The notes: generated by a model not told the origin, from the sequence alone. Counted from the stretch's first letter, positions 1-8,249 are shown. The stretch: DNA of 22,122 bases from Gammaproteobacteria bacterium (GCA_027297825.1 JAPUHH010000132.1:1-22122), one strand, 5' to 3'. Numbers and translations are program-made.

Positions 1-70
1 CCGCAGAGCAGAACAAGATGCTGCAGAACAGGCTTATACCGCTATGTCAAAACAGCATAAAGCTTCTTAA
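1..70 (+). CDS. rnc: ribonuclease III, C-terminal end (partial)
   Basis: This is the last 22 codons of a gene that begins before the window, read in the frame starting at base 2 and ending in TAA at 68-70. The visible tail begins Arg-Arg-Ala-Glu-Gln and is rich in Ala and Gln, like the end of the double-stranded-RNA-binding domain of bacterial RNase III. RNase III cleaves double-stranded RNA in rRNA maturation and mRNA turnover. The call rests on this tail and on position: rnc lies directly upstream of era in most Proteobacteria, and only 8 bases separate the two here. The catalytic domain is outside the window and cannot be checked. Confidence 0.8.
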   Translation, partial: RRAEQDAAEQAYTAMSKQHKAS

Positions 71-78
71 AATGTTGT

Positions 79-966
79 ATGACTATTAAAACTCATTGTG
101 GGTTTGTCGCCATTGTGGGTCGAGCCAATGTTGGTAAGTCAACGTTATTTAATAAGTTGCTTGGCGAGCAATTATCGGTTGCCACACATAAACCACAAAC
201 GACTCGGCATAATATTCGTGGGATATTAAGTTTAGATGCGTATCAATTAGTCTTGGCGGATACACCAGGAATTCAGCTCGGCAATCGACGCTTGATGAAT
301 AAAGTGCTAGTGCGCAATGCGCTTTCCTCATTGCAGGATGTGGATATTATCTTGATGTTAGTCGAACTGGGTAGTTGGAAAGATGAAGACGAATATTTGC
401 TTAAGCAGATTAAGCAAGTCAAATGTTCTGTAATTCTGGTAATCAATAAGGTAGATAAAGTTAAGGATAAGTCTAAATTATTGCCTATTTTGAAAAATGC
501 TAAAACGCGCCATGACTTTGACAGCATCATCCCGCTTTCTGCTTTACATGATAAAAATATGGATGCTCTAATAAAAGGGTTGTGTGCACATAGTCCTCGT
601 TCAGAGTTCTTGTTTCCTAAGGATATGAAATGGGAGCGCGACGATGTGTTTGTTATAACGGAAGTGGTGCGCGGTGCGGCAATGGTGCAGCTACAAAAAG
701 AACTTCCATATGCAATTTATACTGAAGTAGAAGAATTAAATTTTGATGAGAATCTTGTAACGATTGGCGTAGTGATTTGGGTCGAAAAAGAAAGCCAAAA
801 ACCAATTGTTATTGGCAAGAGAGGGGCAAAGTTAAAAGCGATAGGTCAACAGTCACGTATTAAGCTAGAGAGAATTTTCAAACGAAAGGTCATGCTTAAA
901 ACCTGGGTTAAGGTAAAACAGAACTGGCAAGATCTGCAAGATGTGGTTGCCCAGTTTGAACAATAA
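79..966 (+). CDS. era: GTPase Era, 16S rRNA maturation factor
   Basis: Era is a GTPase that binds near the 3' end of 16S rRNA and helps 30S subunit assembly. The 295-residue length is normal. The GTPase domain shows the P-loop GRANVGKST (residues 14-22), the switch region with PQTTRH (39-44), DTPG (61-64), NKVD (123-126) and a G5-like SAL (153-155). The C-terminal KH RNA-binding domain has its GxxG loop as GKRG (246-249) and ends with the family's WVKVK-type strand. One small deviation is Ala where Era usually has Pro in the P-loop (GRPNVGKST); this should not abolish nucleotide binding. I see no Shine-Dalgarno before the ATG, so the gene may rely on coupling to rnc, whose stop is 8 bases upstream. 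Confidence 0.97.
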   Translation: MTIKTHCGFVAIVGRANVGKSTLFNKLLGEQLSVATHKPQTTRHNIRGILSLDAYQLVLADTPGIQLGNRRLMNKVLVRNALSSLQDVDIILMLVELGSWKDEDEYLLKQIKQVKCSVILVINKVDKVKDKSKLLPILKNAKTRHDFDSIIPLSALHDKNMDALIKGLCAHSPRSEFLFPKDMKWERDDVFVITEVVRGAAMVQLQKELPYAIYTEVEELNFDENLVTIGVVIWVEKESQKPIVIGKRGAKLKAIGQQSRIKLERIFKRKVMLKTWVKVKQNWQDLQDVVAQFEQ

Positions 967-1005
967 ACTTGAACTACAGAGTAAAAAAAATAAAAGCAAA
1001 TAGCG

Positions 1006-1704
1006 ATGAGAGTGCAATTACAACATGCCTACTGCATTCACAGCAGATCCTATCGAGAGACCAGTCAAATTGTTGAAATGCTGACCCCGGAGCATGGGTT
1101 GGTTTCATGTATACGTCGCGGCTTAAAGAAAACCAATGGCTCGGTAGGGTTGTTATTTTCACCATTATTAATTTCTTGGAGTGGAAGAGGTGATCTTTTC
1201 ACACTTACGCATGTGGAGTCGGTTGGCGCAAAGAAAATCACTGTGCCAGCCCTGTATATAATTGGAATGTATCTAAACGAATTAATTTTACGTTTGGTGC
1301 CTAAATCCAGTCCCAGCAAAGAGGTATTTAATCTTTATCAGCATATTGTTGGTGTGTTAGATGATGGTGATAACCAAGAGAAGTTATTGCGTTTATTTGA
1401 GGTAGAGCTACTAGCCTTGATCGGTCATGGCCTTTCGTTGGATAAAGAAATTGATCATGAGACACCAATCCAAAAGGATTGCACTTATCGCTATGATGTA
1501 GGTTTGGGCCCTGTTAAGGTGATGCAGAAAAGCACTGCATGGAATGTTATTAAAGGCACAACCTTGTTAAGTTTGCAGTCACCCTTAAGCATGGATTCAA
1601 CTTGCTTGCTCGAAGCTAAAAGATTAATGCGGGGGATCATTAATCTGCATCTCGCAAATCGGCCTTTGCATAGCCGAGAAATACTGCAATTTATGCAAGC
1701 CTAA
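1006..1704 (+). CDS. recO: DNA repair protein RecO
   Basis: RecO works with RecR and RecF to load RecA onto SSB-coated single-stranded DNA at gaps. The 232-residue protein has the usual layout: an N-terminal OB-fold (about residues 1-80), with the family's YRETSQIVEMLTPEHG stretch followed by a basic RRGLKK, then a helical C-terminal domain. It lacks the four-cysteine zinc motif seen in many Gram-positive RecO proteins, as expected for the E. coli type. It follows era by 39 bases and precedes pdxJ, the order known from E. coli and Pseudomonas. The upstream AT-rich gap has no clear ribosome-binding site. RecO diverges quickly in sequence, so the call leans partly on gene order. Confidence 0.93.
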   Translation: MRVQLQHAYCIHSRSYRETSQIVEMLTPEHGLVSCIRRGLKKTNGSVGLLFSPLLISWSGRGDLFTLTHVESVGAKKITVPALYIIGMYLNELILRLVPKSSPSKEVFNLYQHIVGVLDDGDNQEKLLRLFEVELLALIGHGLSLDKEIDHETPIQKDCTYRYDVGLGPVKVMQKSTAWNVIKGTTLLSLQSPLSMDSTCLLEAKRLMRGIINLHLANRPLHSREILQFMQA

Positions 1705-1746
1705 TTATTACAATTCTTATTACTTAAATTTAGTTGTCTTTAAGCT

Positions 1747-2481
1747 ATGTCTGTTCAACCTCAGGTGCGTCTCGGTATAAATTTAGATCATATCATGACG
1801 ATCCGCCAGGCACGTTTCACAGCCTATCCAGATTTGAAACAAGCGATTGAAATGGTGGAGCACGTAGGTGCAGATAGCATTACCTTGCATTTGCGTGAAG
1901 ATCGCCGGCACATTCAAGACGAGGATATCGTTCTTGCCAAACAAGTCAATAAATCCAATATGAATTTTGAGATGGCGGCTACCGGTGAAATGCGTGATAT
2001 AGCGCTAAATATCAAGCCACAAGACTGCTGTATTGTTCCGGAGCATAGAGAAGAGCTAACTACGGAAGGTGGTTTGGATGTTGTTAAGCATCAGTCACAC
2101 ATCAAGGAGCTGGTTGCCGCGTTAAGTGCAGGAAATATTAAGGTTTCATTATTTATTGAGCCGAATCTAAAAATAATTGATGCTGCGGTTAAAACCGGTG
2201 CGCCCGTAATAGAGCTGCATACTGGAACTTATGCCGGTACTCAGGGTTTAGCTCAGCAGAAAGAACTGCAGCGAATAGAGGTTGCAACAAAGCACGCTAT
2301 TTCATTGGGTTTGGTGGTGAATGCTGGTCATGGACTGCATTATGAAAATGTTTCGTCCATCGCAAATATTGTTGACATGTATGAATTAAACATCGGCCAC
2401 TCTATTGTGGCGCGTGCCTTGTTTGTGGGTTTGGGGCAAGCTGTAAAAGAAATGCGTAGCGCAATGGATTGCATAGAATAA
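1747..2481 (+). CDS. pdxJ: pyridoxine 5'-phosphate synthase PdxJ
   Basis: PdxJ condenses 1-deoxy-D-xylulose 5-phosphate with 3-amino-2-oxopropyl phosphate to make pyridoxine 5'-phosphate, the closing step of the DXP-dependent vitamin B6 route. The 244-residue protein is a TIM barrel with clear family blocks: LGINLDHIMTIRQAR near the start, TLHLREDRRHIQDED, FEMAATGEM, the EHREELTTEGGLDV active-site loop, ELHTGTYA, NAGHGLHYENV and ELNIGHSIVARALF at the phosphate-binding end. Its substrate DXP is also the substrate of Dxr, encoded at 17137-18354. It follows recO by 42 bases with no visible Shine-Dalgarno. Confidence 0.97.
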   Translation: MSVQPQVRLGINLDHIMTIRQARFTAYPDLKQAIEMVEHVGADSITLHLREDRRHIQDEDIVLAKQVNKSNMNFEMAATGEMRDIALNIKPQDCCIVPEHREELTTEGGLDVVKHQSHIKELVAALSAGNIKVSLFIEPNLKIIDAAVKTGAPVIELHTGTYAGTQGLAQQKELQRIEVATKHAISLGLVVNAGHGLHYENVSSIANIVDMYELNIGHSIVARALFVGLGQAVKEMRSAMDCIE

Positions 2482-2492
2482 ATTCAGATGTA

Positions 2493-2506
2493 GTAGCGCT
2501 AGCTAC
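2493..2506 (+). other. small inverted repeat after pdxJ
   Basis: Arms of 5 bp (GTAGC and GCTAC) enclose a 4-base loop just after the pdxJ stop. A run of five T begins 7 bases downstream. The stem is too short, and the T-run too far away, for a convincing intrinsic terminator. At most it could weaken read-through into acpS. Confidence 0.2.
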
Positions 2507-2559
2507 CCAAGCTTTTTATTGTTATTTATTTAAATTAAAAAATGAAGTAGTAATTGATA

Positions 2560-2943
2560 GTGAAAATTCGTGGCACAGGGATTGATATTGTTGAGATTGG
2601 CCGTATTGGGAAAATCTATTCTCGATATGCTGAGAATTTCGCATCAAAAATTTTGCACGATCAAGAATTAAAAGAACTAGCAAGTGCCCCAAATAAAGAA
2701 GCGTTTATTGCGAAACGCTTTGCTGTAAAAGAGGCCTTTGTGAAAGCATTAGGTACAGGTATACGCGGAAAGGTGAGTTGGCGTGACATGTATGTGCAAC
2801 ATGATGAATATGGCAAACCGTGGTTAGCGTTTACGCCTGAGTTTGCACAAGAGGTTGAAGCGCATAAGTTAGATATACATATCAGTATTGCGGATGAGAA
2901 TGAGTACGCAGTTGCGCACGCCATCATCATTGAGAATGAATAA
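2560..2943 (+). CDS. acpS: holo-[acyl-carrier-protein] synthase AcpS
   Basis: AcpS moves the 4'-phosphopantetheine arm from coenzyme A to apo-ACP, activating it for fatty acid synthesis. I chose the GTG at 2560, giving 127 residues, over a TTG two codons upstream (2554). With the GTG, the metal ligands fall at Asp9 (GIDIVEI) and Glu58 (KRFAVKEAF), the same spacing as in the E. coli enzyme. The following LGTGIRG and the C-terminal ISIADENEYAVAHAIII block are also typical. Neither start has a strong ribosome-binding site; a weak purine stretch lies at about 2543-2550. The pdxJ-acpS order matches E. coli. The protein is certain, and the exact start is moderately sure. Confidence 0.93.
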   Translation: MKIRGTGIDIVEIGRIGKIYSRYAENFASKILHDQELKELASAPNKEAFIAKRFAVKEAFVKALGTGIRGKVSWRDMYVQHDEYGKPWLAFTPEFAQEVEAHKLDIHISIADENEYAVAHAIIIENE

Positions 2944-2967
2944 TTAAAAAGTTCATAGAGTAAAAAA

Positions 2968-3858
2968 ATGAAAATTCCAAGCATTGAAGAGTTTGTAGGT
3001 AATACGCCGCTGGTGCGACTACAGCGGCTGCCTGGCCAAAGCCCTAATCATATTTTAGCTAAATTAGAAGGGAATAATCCTGCCGGTTCAGTTAAGGATC
3101 GACCTGCATTAAGTATGATTGTAGAAGCTGAAAAACGTGGTGAAATAAAACCGGGCGATACGCTGATTGAAGCAACCAGCGGGAATACCGGAATTGCCTT
3201 AGCCATGGTTGCGGCGATAAAAGGCTATGCAATGAAGCTCATCATGCCTGAGAATATGAGTGAGGAACGTCGATCGTCTATGCAAGCATATGGAGCAGAG
3301 CTCATATTGGTTACAGCAGAGCAAGGCATGGAGGGTGCGCGGGATTTAGCTTTACAGATGCAGGTTGAGGGTAAAGGTAAAGTTTTGGATCAGTTTGCCA
3401 ATCCTGATAATTCCCTCGCGCACTATAGAACCACCGGCCCAGAGATTTGGAGAGATACAAAAGGGAAGCTTACTCACTTTGTGAGCTCAATGGGGACTAC
3501 CGGAACCATTATGGGTACTTCAAAATACTTAAAAGAAATGAACCCTGAAATTCAAATTGTTGGAGTGGAGCCTTCGGAGGGATCAAAGATACCGGGCATA
3601 CGAAAATGGCCCGAGGGATATATCCCAAAAATATTTGATGCTAGTGCCGTAGATCAAGTGGTTGAAGTGTCGCAACTAGAGGCTGAGGATATGATGCGCA
3701 GTCTTGGCAAAGAAGAAGGGATATTTTGTGGGGTTTCTTCAGGCGGCGCTATTGCAGCGGCGTTGAAAATATCTCTACAGGTGCAGAATGCAATGATTGT
3801 TACGATCATTTGTGATCGTGGCGATCGATATCTTTCTACCGGTCTTTTTTCTGCATAG
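2968..3858 (+). CDS. cysM: cysteine synthase B (O-acetylserine sulfhydrylase B)
   Basis: This PLP enzyme makes cysteine from O-acetylserine with sulfide; the CysM type is also known to use thiosulfate. Features seen: an N-terminal GNTPLVRL, the Schiff-base Lys43 in NPAGSVKDR, the phosphate loop TSGNTGIALAM, the CysM-type GTTGTIMG, and the C-terminal CGVSSGGA and CDRGDRYLSTG. Strong similarity to E. coli CysM along the whole chain, including EGNNPAGSVKDR and IPGIRKWP, favours CysM over CysK. At 296 residues it is a few residues shorter at the C-terminus than the 303-residue E. coli protein. It begins 24 bases after acpS. Confidence 0.96.
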   Translation: MKIPSIEEFVGNTPLVRLQRLPGQSPNHILAKLEGNNPAGSVKDRPALSMIVEAEKRGEIKPGDTLIEATSGNTGIALAMVAAIKGYAMKLIMPENMSEERRSSMQAYGAELILVTAEQGMEGARDLALQMQVEGKGKVLDQFANPDNSLAHYRTTGPEIWRDTKGKLTHFVSSMGTTGTIMGTSKYLKEMNPEIQIVGVEPSEGSKIPGIRKWPEGYIPKIFDASAVDQVVEVSQLEAEDMMRSLGKEEGIFCGVSSGGAIAAALKISLQVQNAMIVTIICDRGDRYLSTGLFSA

Positions 3859-3885
3859 TAATCAAGCATTAAATCAATTGCTCAT

Positions 3886-4653
3886 ATGAATATTCTTGTT
3901 TTTGATATTGAGACAGTGCCTGATGTAGAGACGGGTAAGAAGATTTATGATCTAGAAGGGTTGCCAGATAAAGATGTGATCAAGGCAATTGAGCATTTGC
4001 GCAATCAACAAACCGGCAGTGATTTTATGCCGCACTACATGCAACGTATTGTTGCAATCTCAGCGGTACTTAGTACTGTCGATTCGTTTAAAGTCTGGTC
4101 TTTAGGTTCTTTGAAGTCGACCGAGAAAGAATTGCTAGAGCGTTTTTTTGATGGTTTGGAAAAATATAACCCCACAATTGTGTCTTGGAATGGCGGCGGC
4201 TTTGATTTGCCTGTAATTCACTACCGAACATTGTTGCATGGCATTGCTGCACATCATTATTGGCAAACAGGTGATGAGGATAATAGTTTTCGTTATAACA
4301 ATTACTTGGGTCGATTTCATTGGCGACATATTGATTTGATGGACGTTATAGCAGCCTATCAACCTCGCGCTTTCGCTAAACTCGACCATATTGCGACCAT
4401 GCTTGGCTTTCCTGGCAAGTTAGGGATGGATGGTAGTAAGGTGTGTGGCGCTTATTTGGCAGGAGAGTTGGAATCTATTCGTGACTACTGCGAAACAGAT
4501 GTGTTGAATACGTATTTGGTTTTTTTGCGTTTTGAAATGATGCGTGGAAAATTATTAGCAGGAGAATATGAGAGGAAGTGCGAACAAGTAAAAGCATTTC
4601 TCAATGAGGCGGATAGGCCGCATTTAACTGAGTTTCTGAATCAGTGGAAATAA
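3886..4653 (+). CDS. PolB-related predicted 3'-5' exonuclease (DnaQ-like fold)
   Basis: This 255-residue protein resembles a conserved bacterial family described as a predicted 3'-5' exonuclease related to the exonuclease domain of family B polymerases. The three exonuclease motifs are visible: ExoI as FDIETVP at the N-terminus (Asp and Glu metal ligands), ExoII as WNGGGFDLPVI in the middle, and ExoIII as YCETDVLNTY near the C-terminus (Tyr and Asp four apart). No polymerase domain follows, so it is a stand-alone nuclease. It lies 27 bases after cysM and converges on dapE, with 29 bases between the stops. Substrate and pathway are unknown. A role in DNA repair or proofreading is only inference from the fold. 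Confidence 0.85.
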   Translation: MNILVFDIETVPDVETGKKIYDLEGLPDKDVIKAIEHLRNQQTGSDFMPHYMQRIVAISAVLSTVDSFKVWSLGSLKSTEKELLERFFDGLEKYNPTIVSWNGGGFDLPVIHYRTLLHGIAAHHYWQTGDEDNSFRYNNYLGRFHWRHIDLMDVIAAYQPRAFAKLDHIATMLGFPGKLGMDGSKVCGAYLAGELESIRDYCETDVLNTYLVFLRFEMMRGKLLAGEYERKCEQVKAFLNEADRPHLTEFLNQWK

Positions 4654-4682
4654 TAAATAATTTTAAGTTAATTGGCGGGGCT

Positions 4683-5810
4683 TTAGGTAAGCAGCTTCTT
4701 TAAAATATTTTCGTATACAGTCGTCAGCTGGTCGAGTGCTGCCACCTCAATATGTTCATCTATTTTGTGAATGCTTTCGTTTACAGGCCCTAGTTCAACC
4801 ACTTGTGCGCCCGTTGGAGCAATAAATCTTCCATCAGAGGTGCCGCCAGTGGTGGATAATTCCGGTTTAATATTTAGTGTTTCGTGGATGGCTTGCTCAC
4901 AGGCGCGAACCAATTCTTCGGGTTTGCAATAGAAAGGGTCGCCGGATAAATGCCAATCAATTGCATAATCCAACTGATGTTTTTGTAATAACTGTTCTAT
5001 TTTGGACTTAATGTCTTCTGCGGTAATTTCATTAGAGAAGCGTAAATTAAATTCGACGGATAATATTCCAGGAATGATGTTCGATGCTCCTGTTCCAGCA
5101 TTGAAATTGGAAATCTGAAAAGTTGTAGCTGGAAAATGTTCGTTGCCCGTATCCCATCCCAAATCCGTGAGTTCAACAAGAGCCGGTGCAAATTCATGAA
5201 TAGGGTTTTTTGCTTGTTGAGGGTAGGCAACATGGCCTTGCAAGCCATGAATTTTTAGTGTTGCTGAAAGTGAGCCACGTCGGCCAATTTTAAGTGTATC
5301 GCCTACTGAGCTGGAACTTGTGGGTTCGCCAACGATACACCAATCAATACAATCATCGCGAGCTTGCAGTTGTTCAATGACTTTTTTTGTGCCATTTATA
5401 GCTGGACCTTCCTCATCACTCGTAAGCAATAAGGCAACCGAGCCTTTGTGCTGTGGATGAGTGCGAATAAAATTTTCACAGGCAATAGTCATCGCAGCAA
5501 TACTCGATTTCATGTCGGCCGCGCCTCGACCATAGAGCTTGTTGTCGCGCAGCGTAGGTTCAAATGGAGGGGAATGCCATTGTTCTTCTGGCCCAGTCGG
5601 TACGACATCGGTATGGCCTGCAAATACTAGCAGTGGTGCTTGTGTGCCACGCCGTAACCATAAGTTTTTTACCTCGCCAAACGGCATGGGTTCAGCGTGA
5701 AAACCAGAGGCTTCCAAGTGCTTTGAAATGATTGTCTGGCAATCGCCATCCTCGGGCGTTACCGAAGCTTGTGCAATCAGTTTTTTTGCTAGCTCAAGGG
5801 TTGCCGACAT
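4683..5810 (-). CDS. dapE: succinyl-diaminopimelate desuccinylase
   Basis: DapE hydrolyses N-succinyl-LL-diaminopimelate to succinate and LL-diaminopimelate, for lysine and peptidoglycan. It is an M20-family di-zinc enzyme of normal length (375 residues). Expected metal ligands are all present: His66 in FAGHTDVVP, bridging Asp99 in GRGAADMK, Glu134 in SDEEG (with the general base Glu133 beside it), Glu162 in VGEP and His348 in ESIHKIDEH. The dimerisation domain contains GLQGHVAYP and the TTGGTSDGRFIA loop. The start lies 3 bases after the stop of the ArsC-like gene, with no good Shine-Dalgarno, which suggests translational coupling. It is the last gene of the minus-strand cluster. Confidence 0.98.
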   Translation of the reverse strand: MSATLELAKKLIAQASVTPEDGDCQTIISKHLEASGFHAEPMPFGEVKNLWLRRGTQAPLLVFAGHTDVVPTGPEEQWHSPPFEPTLRDNKLYGRGAADMKSSIAAMTIACENFIRTHPQHKGSVALLLTSDEEGPAINGTKKVIEQLQARDDCIDWCIVGEPTSSSSVGDTLKIGRRGSLSATLKIHGLQGHVAYPQQAKNPIHEFAPALVELTDLGWDTGNEHFPATTFQISNFNAGTGASNIIPGILSVEFNLRFSNEITAEDIKSKIEQLLQKHQLDYAIDWHLSGDPFYCKPEELVRACEQAIHETLNIKPELSTTGGTSDGRFIAPTGAQVVELGPVNESIHKIDEHIEVAALDQLTTVYENILKKLLT

Positions 5811-5813
5811 CGC

Positions 5814-6164
5814 TTAGAAGAATAATTTAGTAAATTGTTGTTGATCAAAGCCTATTTCAATTTTGTTTTCAAATTGAATGACAGGGCGTTTAATTAATTT
5901 TGGATACTGCTGCATTAAGTTAATCGCTTTTGTTTGGGAGAGGTGAACGCGTTGTTCTTCGTTTAACTTTTTCCAAGTTCTATTGCGCTTATTAAGTAGT
6001 GTTTCCCATGGTGCGAAGTTGCACCACTCCATAAGCTGTTTTTTTGTTATGCCCTGTTTTTTGAAATCGTGAAACTTAAAGCTAATATCATGACCCTTTA
6101 GCCACCCTTTTAGTATTTCACTTGGTCGCAATTTGGAATTCCAAATAATATGAGCATGGATCAA
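5814..6164 (-). CDS. ArsC/YffB (Spx)-family protein with the catalytic Cys replaced by Ser
   Basis: This 116-residue thioredoxin-fold protein belongs to the arsenate reductase-like YffB/Spx family. In E. coli yffB also lies beside dapE. Family marks seen are FHDFKKQGI, NKRNRTWKKL and the IKRPVI block with the conserved Arg93-Pro94. The start is TTG at 6164, whose last two bases form part of the dapD stop TGA (TTGA overlap). With this start, the family's N-terminal pattern (I-K-N-Cys-Asp) aligns without gaps, but the chain reads I-W-N-Ser-Lys. Position 10 is TCC (Ser) instead of the catalytic Cys. The only Cys is at residue 48. Thiol-based reduction by the usual mechanism is therefore unlikely; the role is unknown. 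Confidence 0.85.
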   Translation of the reverse strand: MIHAHIIWNSKLRPSEILKGWLKGHDISFKFHDFKKQGITKKQLMEWCNFAPWETLLNKRNRTWKKLNEEQRVHLSQTKAINLMQQYPKLIKRPVIQFENKIEIGFDQQQFTKLFF

Positions 6165-6988
6165 TCAATAGAGCGAAGTAGTTCATTGATACCTACTTTG
6201 CTGCGAGTTTTTTCGTCGACTTGTTTCACAATGACTGCACAATACAGACTGTATTTACCATCTTTAGAGGGCAGGTTGCCTGAAACCACGACAGAGCCAG
6301 CAGGAATACGACCATAACTGACTTCTCCTGATTCGCGGTTGTATATTTTTGTGCTCTTGCCAATATAAACCCCCATTGAGATGACTGCGCCTTTTTCAAC
6401 AATCACGCCTTCAACCACCTCGGAGCGAGCACCAACAAAACAATTATCTTCGATAATAGTGGGTGCGGCCTGTAATGGTTCAAGTACACCGCCAATGCCC
6501 ACCCCGCCAGATAAATGCACATTTTTACCAATTTGTGCACAAGATCCAACCGTTGCCCAGGTGTCTACCATGCTTCCAGAATCGACATACGCACCAATAT
6601 TTACATAGCTTGGCATGAGCACTACATCAGGAGCAATATAGGCACCGTGTCTGACCATGGCGGGTGGAACAATGCGTGCGCCTTGTTGTTTGATCGCAGC
6701 AGCATCCATTTGTGAGAATTTGGTGGCCACTTTGTCGTAATATTTGGTGAAGCCTGCATCTATGATTTGATTTTCATTCATGCGAAATGAAAGTAGTACG
6801 GCTTTTTTCAGCCATTCGTTGACAATCCAGTTATCGCCCTGTTTTTCGGCAACGCGCAGTTCACCTTGATCCAGTTGATGTAAAGTTTTTTCAACTGCTG
6901 CACGAGTGCTTGAGTCGATAGATGTGGGGGTAATTTCTGCACGATTTTCAAATGCCTTTTCGATGACTTCTTGATTGGAGTCGCTCAT
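6161..6988 (-). CDS. dapD: 2,3,4,5-tetrahydropyridine-2,6-dicarboxylate N-succinyltransferase
   Basis: DapD transfers succinyl from succinyl-CoA to tetrahydrodipicolinate, the first committed step of the succinylase branch of lysine and diaminopimelate synthesis. The 275-residue protein matches the E. coli enzyme (274) almost end to end. An alpha-helical N-terminal domain (about 1-100) is followed by a left-handed beta-helix with hexapeptide repeats (about 105-240), including VLMPSYVNIGAYVD, GSCAQIGKNVHLSGG and ARSEVVEGVIV. The C-terminus carries SKDGKYSLYCAVIVK. A usable ribosome-binding site (complement of 6996-7000) lies 7 bases before the ATG. dapC ends 19 bases upstream, so the genes are probably co-transcribed. 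Confidence 0.98.
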   Translation of the reverse strand: MSDSNQEVIEKAFENRAEITPTSIDSSTRAAVEKTLHQLDQGELRVAEKQGDNWIVNEWLKKAVLLSFRMNENQIIDAGFTKYYDKVATKFSQMDAAAIKQQGARIVPPAMVRHGAYIAPDVVLMPSYVNIGAYVDSGSMVDTWATVGSCAQIGKNVHLSGGVGIGGVLEPLQAAPTIIEDNCFVGARSEVVEGVIVEKGAVISMGVYIGKSTKIYNRESGEVSYGRIPAGSVVVSGNLPSKDGKYSLYCAVIVKQVDEKTRSKVGINELLRSID

Positions 6989-7007
6989 TGTCTATCCTTG
7001 ATGCGGG

Positions 7008-8207
7008 CTAGTTAAATTCTTGTAAAAATTCTTGAATTCTAGTTGCAGCTTGTACGCATTCTTGTTTTGTTGCAACCAAAGCAAAACGTGCCCGCATATG
7101 GCCTGGATTATAACCTGCAATGGTGCGAGCTAAATAACTGCCAGGCAATGTTAGAACATTTTTCTTCATATAGAGTGATTGGCAGAATTTTTCATCATCT
7201 ATGGGTAATTTTGGCCACAAATAAAAGCCGGCATCGGGCGCCTGACAGGGCAAGCAATTATTGAGTATTTTCAATACGGCAATAAATTTCTCCTGGTACA
7301 GCTGTCTATTAATCTTTACATGTTCTTCATCAGACCAGGCTGCAATGCTTGCCGCTTGTATGGGCAAGGACATTGCGCATCCATGATATGTTCGATAGCG
7401 TAAGAATTGTTCAATGAGATCAGCAGATCCTGCAACAAAGCCAGAGCGTAATCCAGGCGCATTCGAGCGCTTGGAAAGGCTGTAGAAGGCCATGCAGTTT
7501 TGTAGGACGTCATTGCCTAACTCTTGGGCATAATGAAGTAAGCCCATAGGGGGTTGCACATCGGGCGAATAAATTTCTGAATAGCATTCATCTGATGCAA
7601 TTACGAAGTGATGTTGCAACGAATGCTCGATCAACTTCTGCAATGTGCTTTTGGGTATAAGTTGTCCGGTGGGGTTGCTTGGTGTGCAGATGTAGATTAA
7701 CTGGCATCGTTCCCACACCTCGTGCTCTAGTTCCCATAACGCCGGAATGTCGCCATCCACCACACTGCAGTCATAATAGACAGGCTCAGCTCCTGCTAGT
7801 AGTGCCGCGCCTTCATAAATTTGGTAGAAAGGATTGGGAATTAAAGCTACAGGTTTTTTGCTGGGATTAATAATGCACTGTGCAAACGCGAACAATGCTT
7901 CACGCGTTCCATTTACAGGCAAAACATTGTCATTTTCATTAATGTTTTGTGTGGATAGTTTAAATCTATTTTGTAACCAGGTTGCACAAGCCAAGCGAAG
8001 TTCGTCCGATCCACGAGTGGAAGGATATTTGTCCAGTTGGCTTAGCTTGCTAGCAAGCGCATTTTTTATGCTCTCAGGAGTTGGGTGTTTTGGCTCACCG
8101 ATAGCAAGCGAAACCGCACTATATTGATCACTTGGTCGCTCATTGTTGATGAGTGTACTAAGTTTTTCAAATGGGTAAGCTTGCAATTTTTGTAAATGAG
8201 GATTCAT
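7008..8207 (-). CDS. dapC: succinyldiaminopimelate transaminase (DapC type)
   Basis: This is a class I/II PLP aminotransferase that converts N-succinyl-2-amino-6-oxopimelate to N-succinyl-LL-diaminopimelate with glutamate as donor. At 399 residues it has the fold-type I landmarks: the PVNGTREALFAF helix (about 97-108), NPFYQIYEGA, the PSNPTG loop (176-181), Asp206 for the pyridine nitrogen, PLP-binding Lys246 in YSLSKRSNAPGLRSG, and a C-terminal Arg in MRARFAL. Its place between glnD and dapD supports DapC rather than a general aspartate aminotransferase. With dapD and dapE it completes three consecutive steps in one cluster. The 42-base gap from glnD shows no strong ribosome-binding site. 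Confidence 0.94.
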   Translation of the reverse strand: MNPHLQKLQAYPFEKLSTLINNERPSDQYSAVSLAIGEPKHPTPESIKNALASKLSQLDKYPSTRGSDELRLACATWLQNRFKLSTQNINENDNVLPVNGTREALFAFAQCIINPSKKPVALIPNPFYQIYEGAALLAGAEPVYYDCSVVDGDIPALWELEHEVWERCQLIYICTPSNPTGQLIPKSTLQKLIEHSLQHHFVIASDECYSEIYSPDVQPPMGLLHYAQELGNDVLQNCMAFYSLSKRSNAPGLRSGFVAGSADLIEQFLRYRTYHGCAMSLPIQAASIAAWSDEEHVKINRQLYQEKFIAVLKILNNCLPCQAPDAGFYLWPKLPIDDEKFCQSLYMKKNVLTLPGSYLARTIAGYNPGHMRARFALVATKQECVQAATRIQEFLQEFN

Positions 8208-8249
8208 GCTTAATAAATAGGTTTGTTGGACATTAAATTTTTATGCCTC

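Noticed and set aside
3803..3820. 7-bp inverted repeat around TTTG near the end of cysM
   Set aside because: Short stems of this size are expected several times by chance in a window this long, and the codons encode the conserved IICDRGDRY motif.
4654..4682. Expected bidirectional terminator between the converging exonuclease gene and dapE
   Set aside because: Only 29 AT-rich bases are present and no stem can be drawn, so no terminator is called.
8045..8058. Perfect 14-bp palindrome GCTTGCTAGCAAGC in dapC
   Set aside because: About one perfect 14-bp palindrome is expected by chance in 22 kb, and it lies within ordinary coding sequence.
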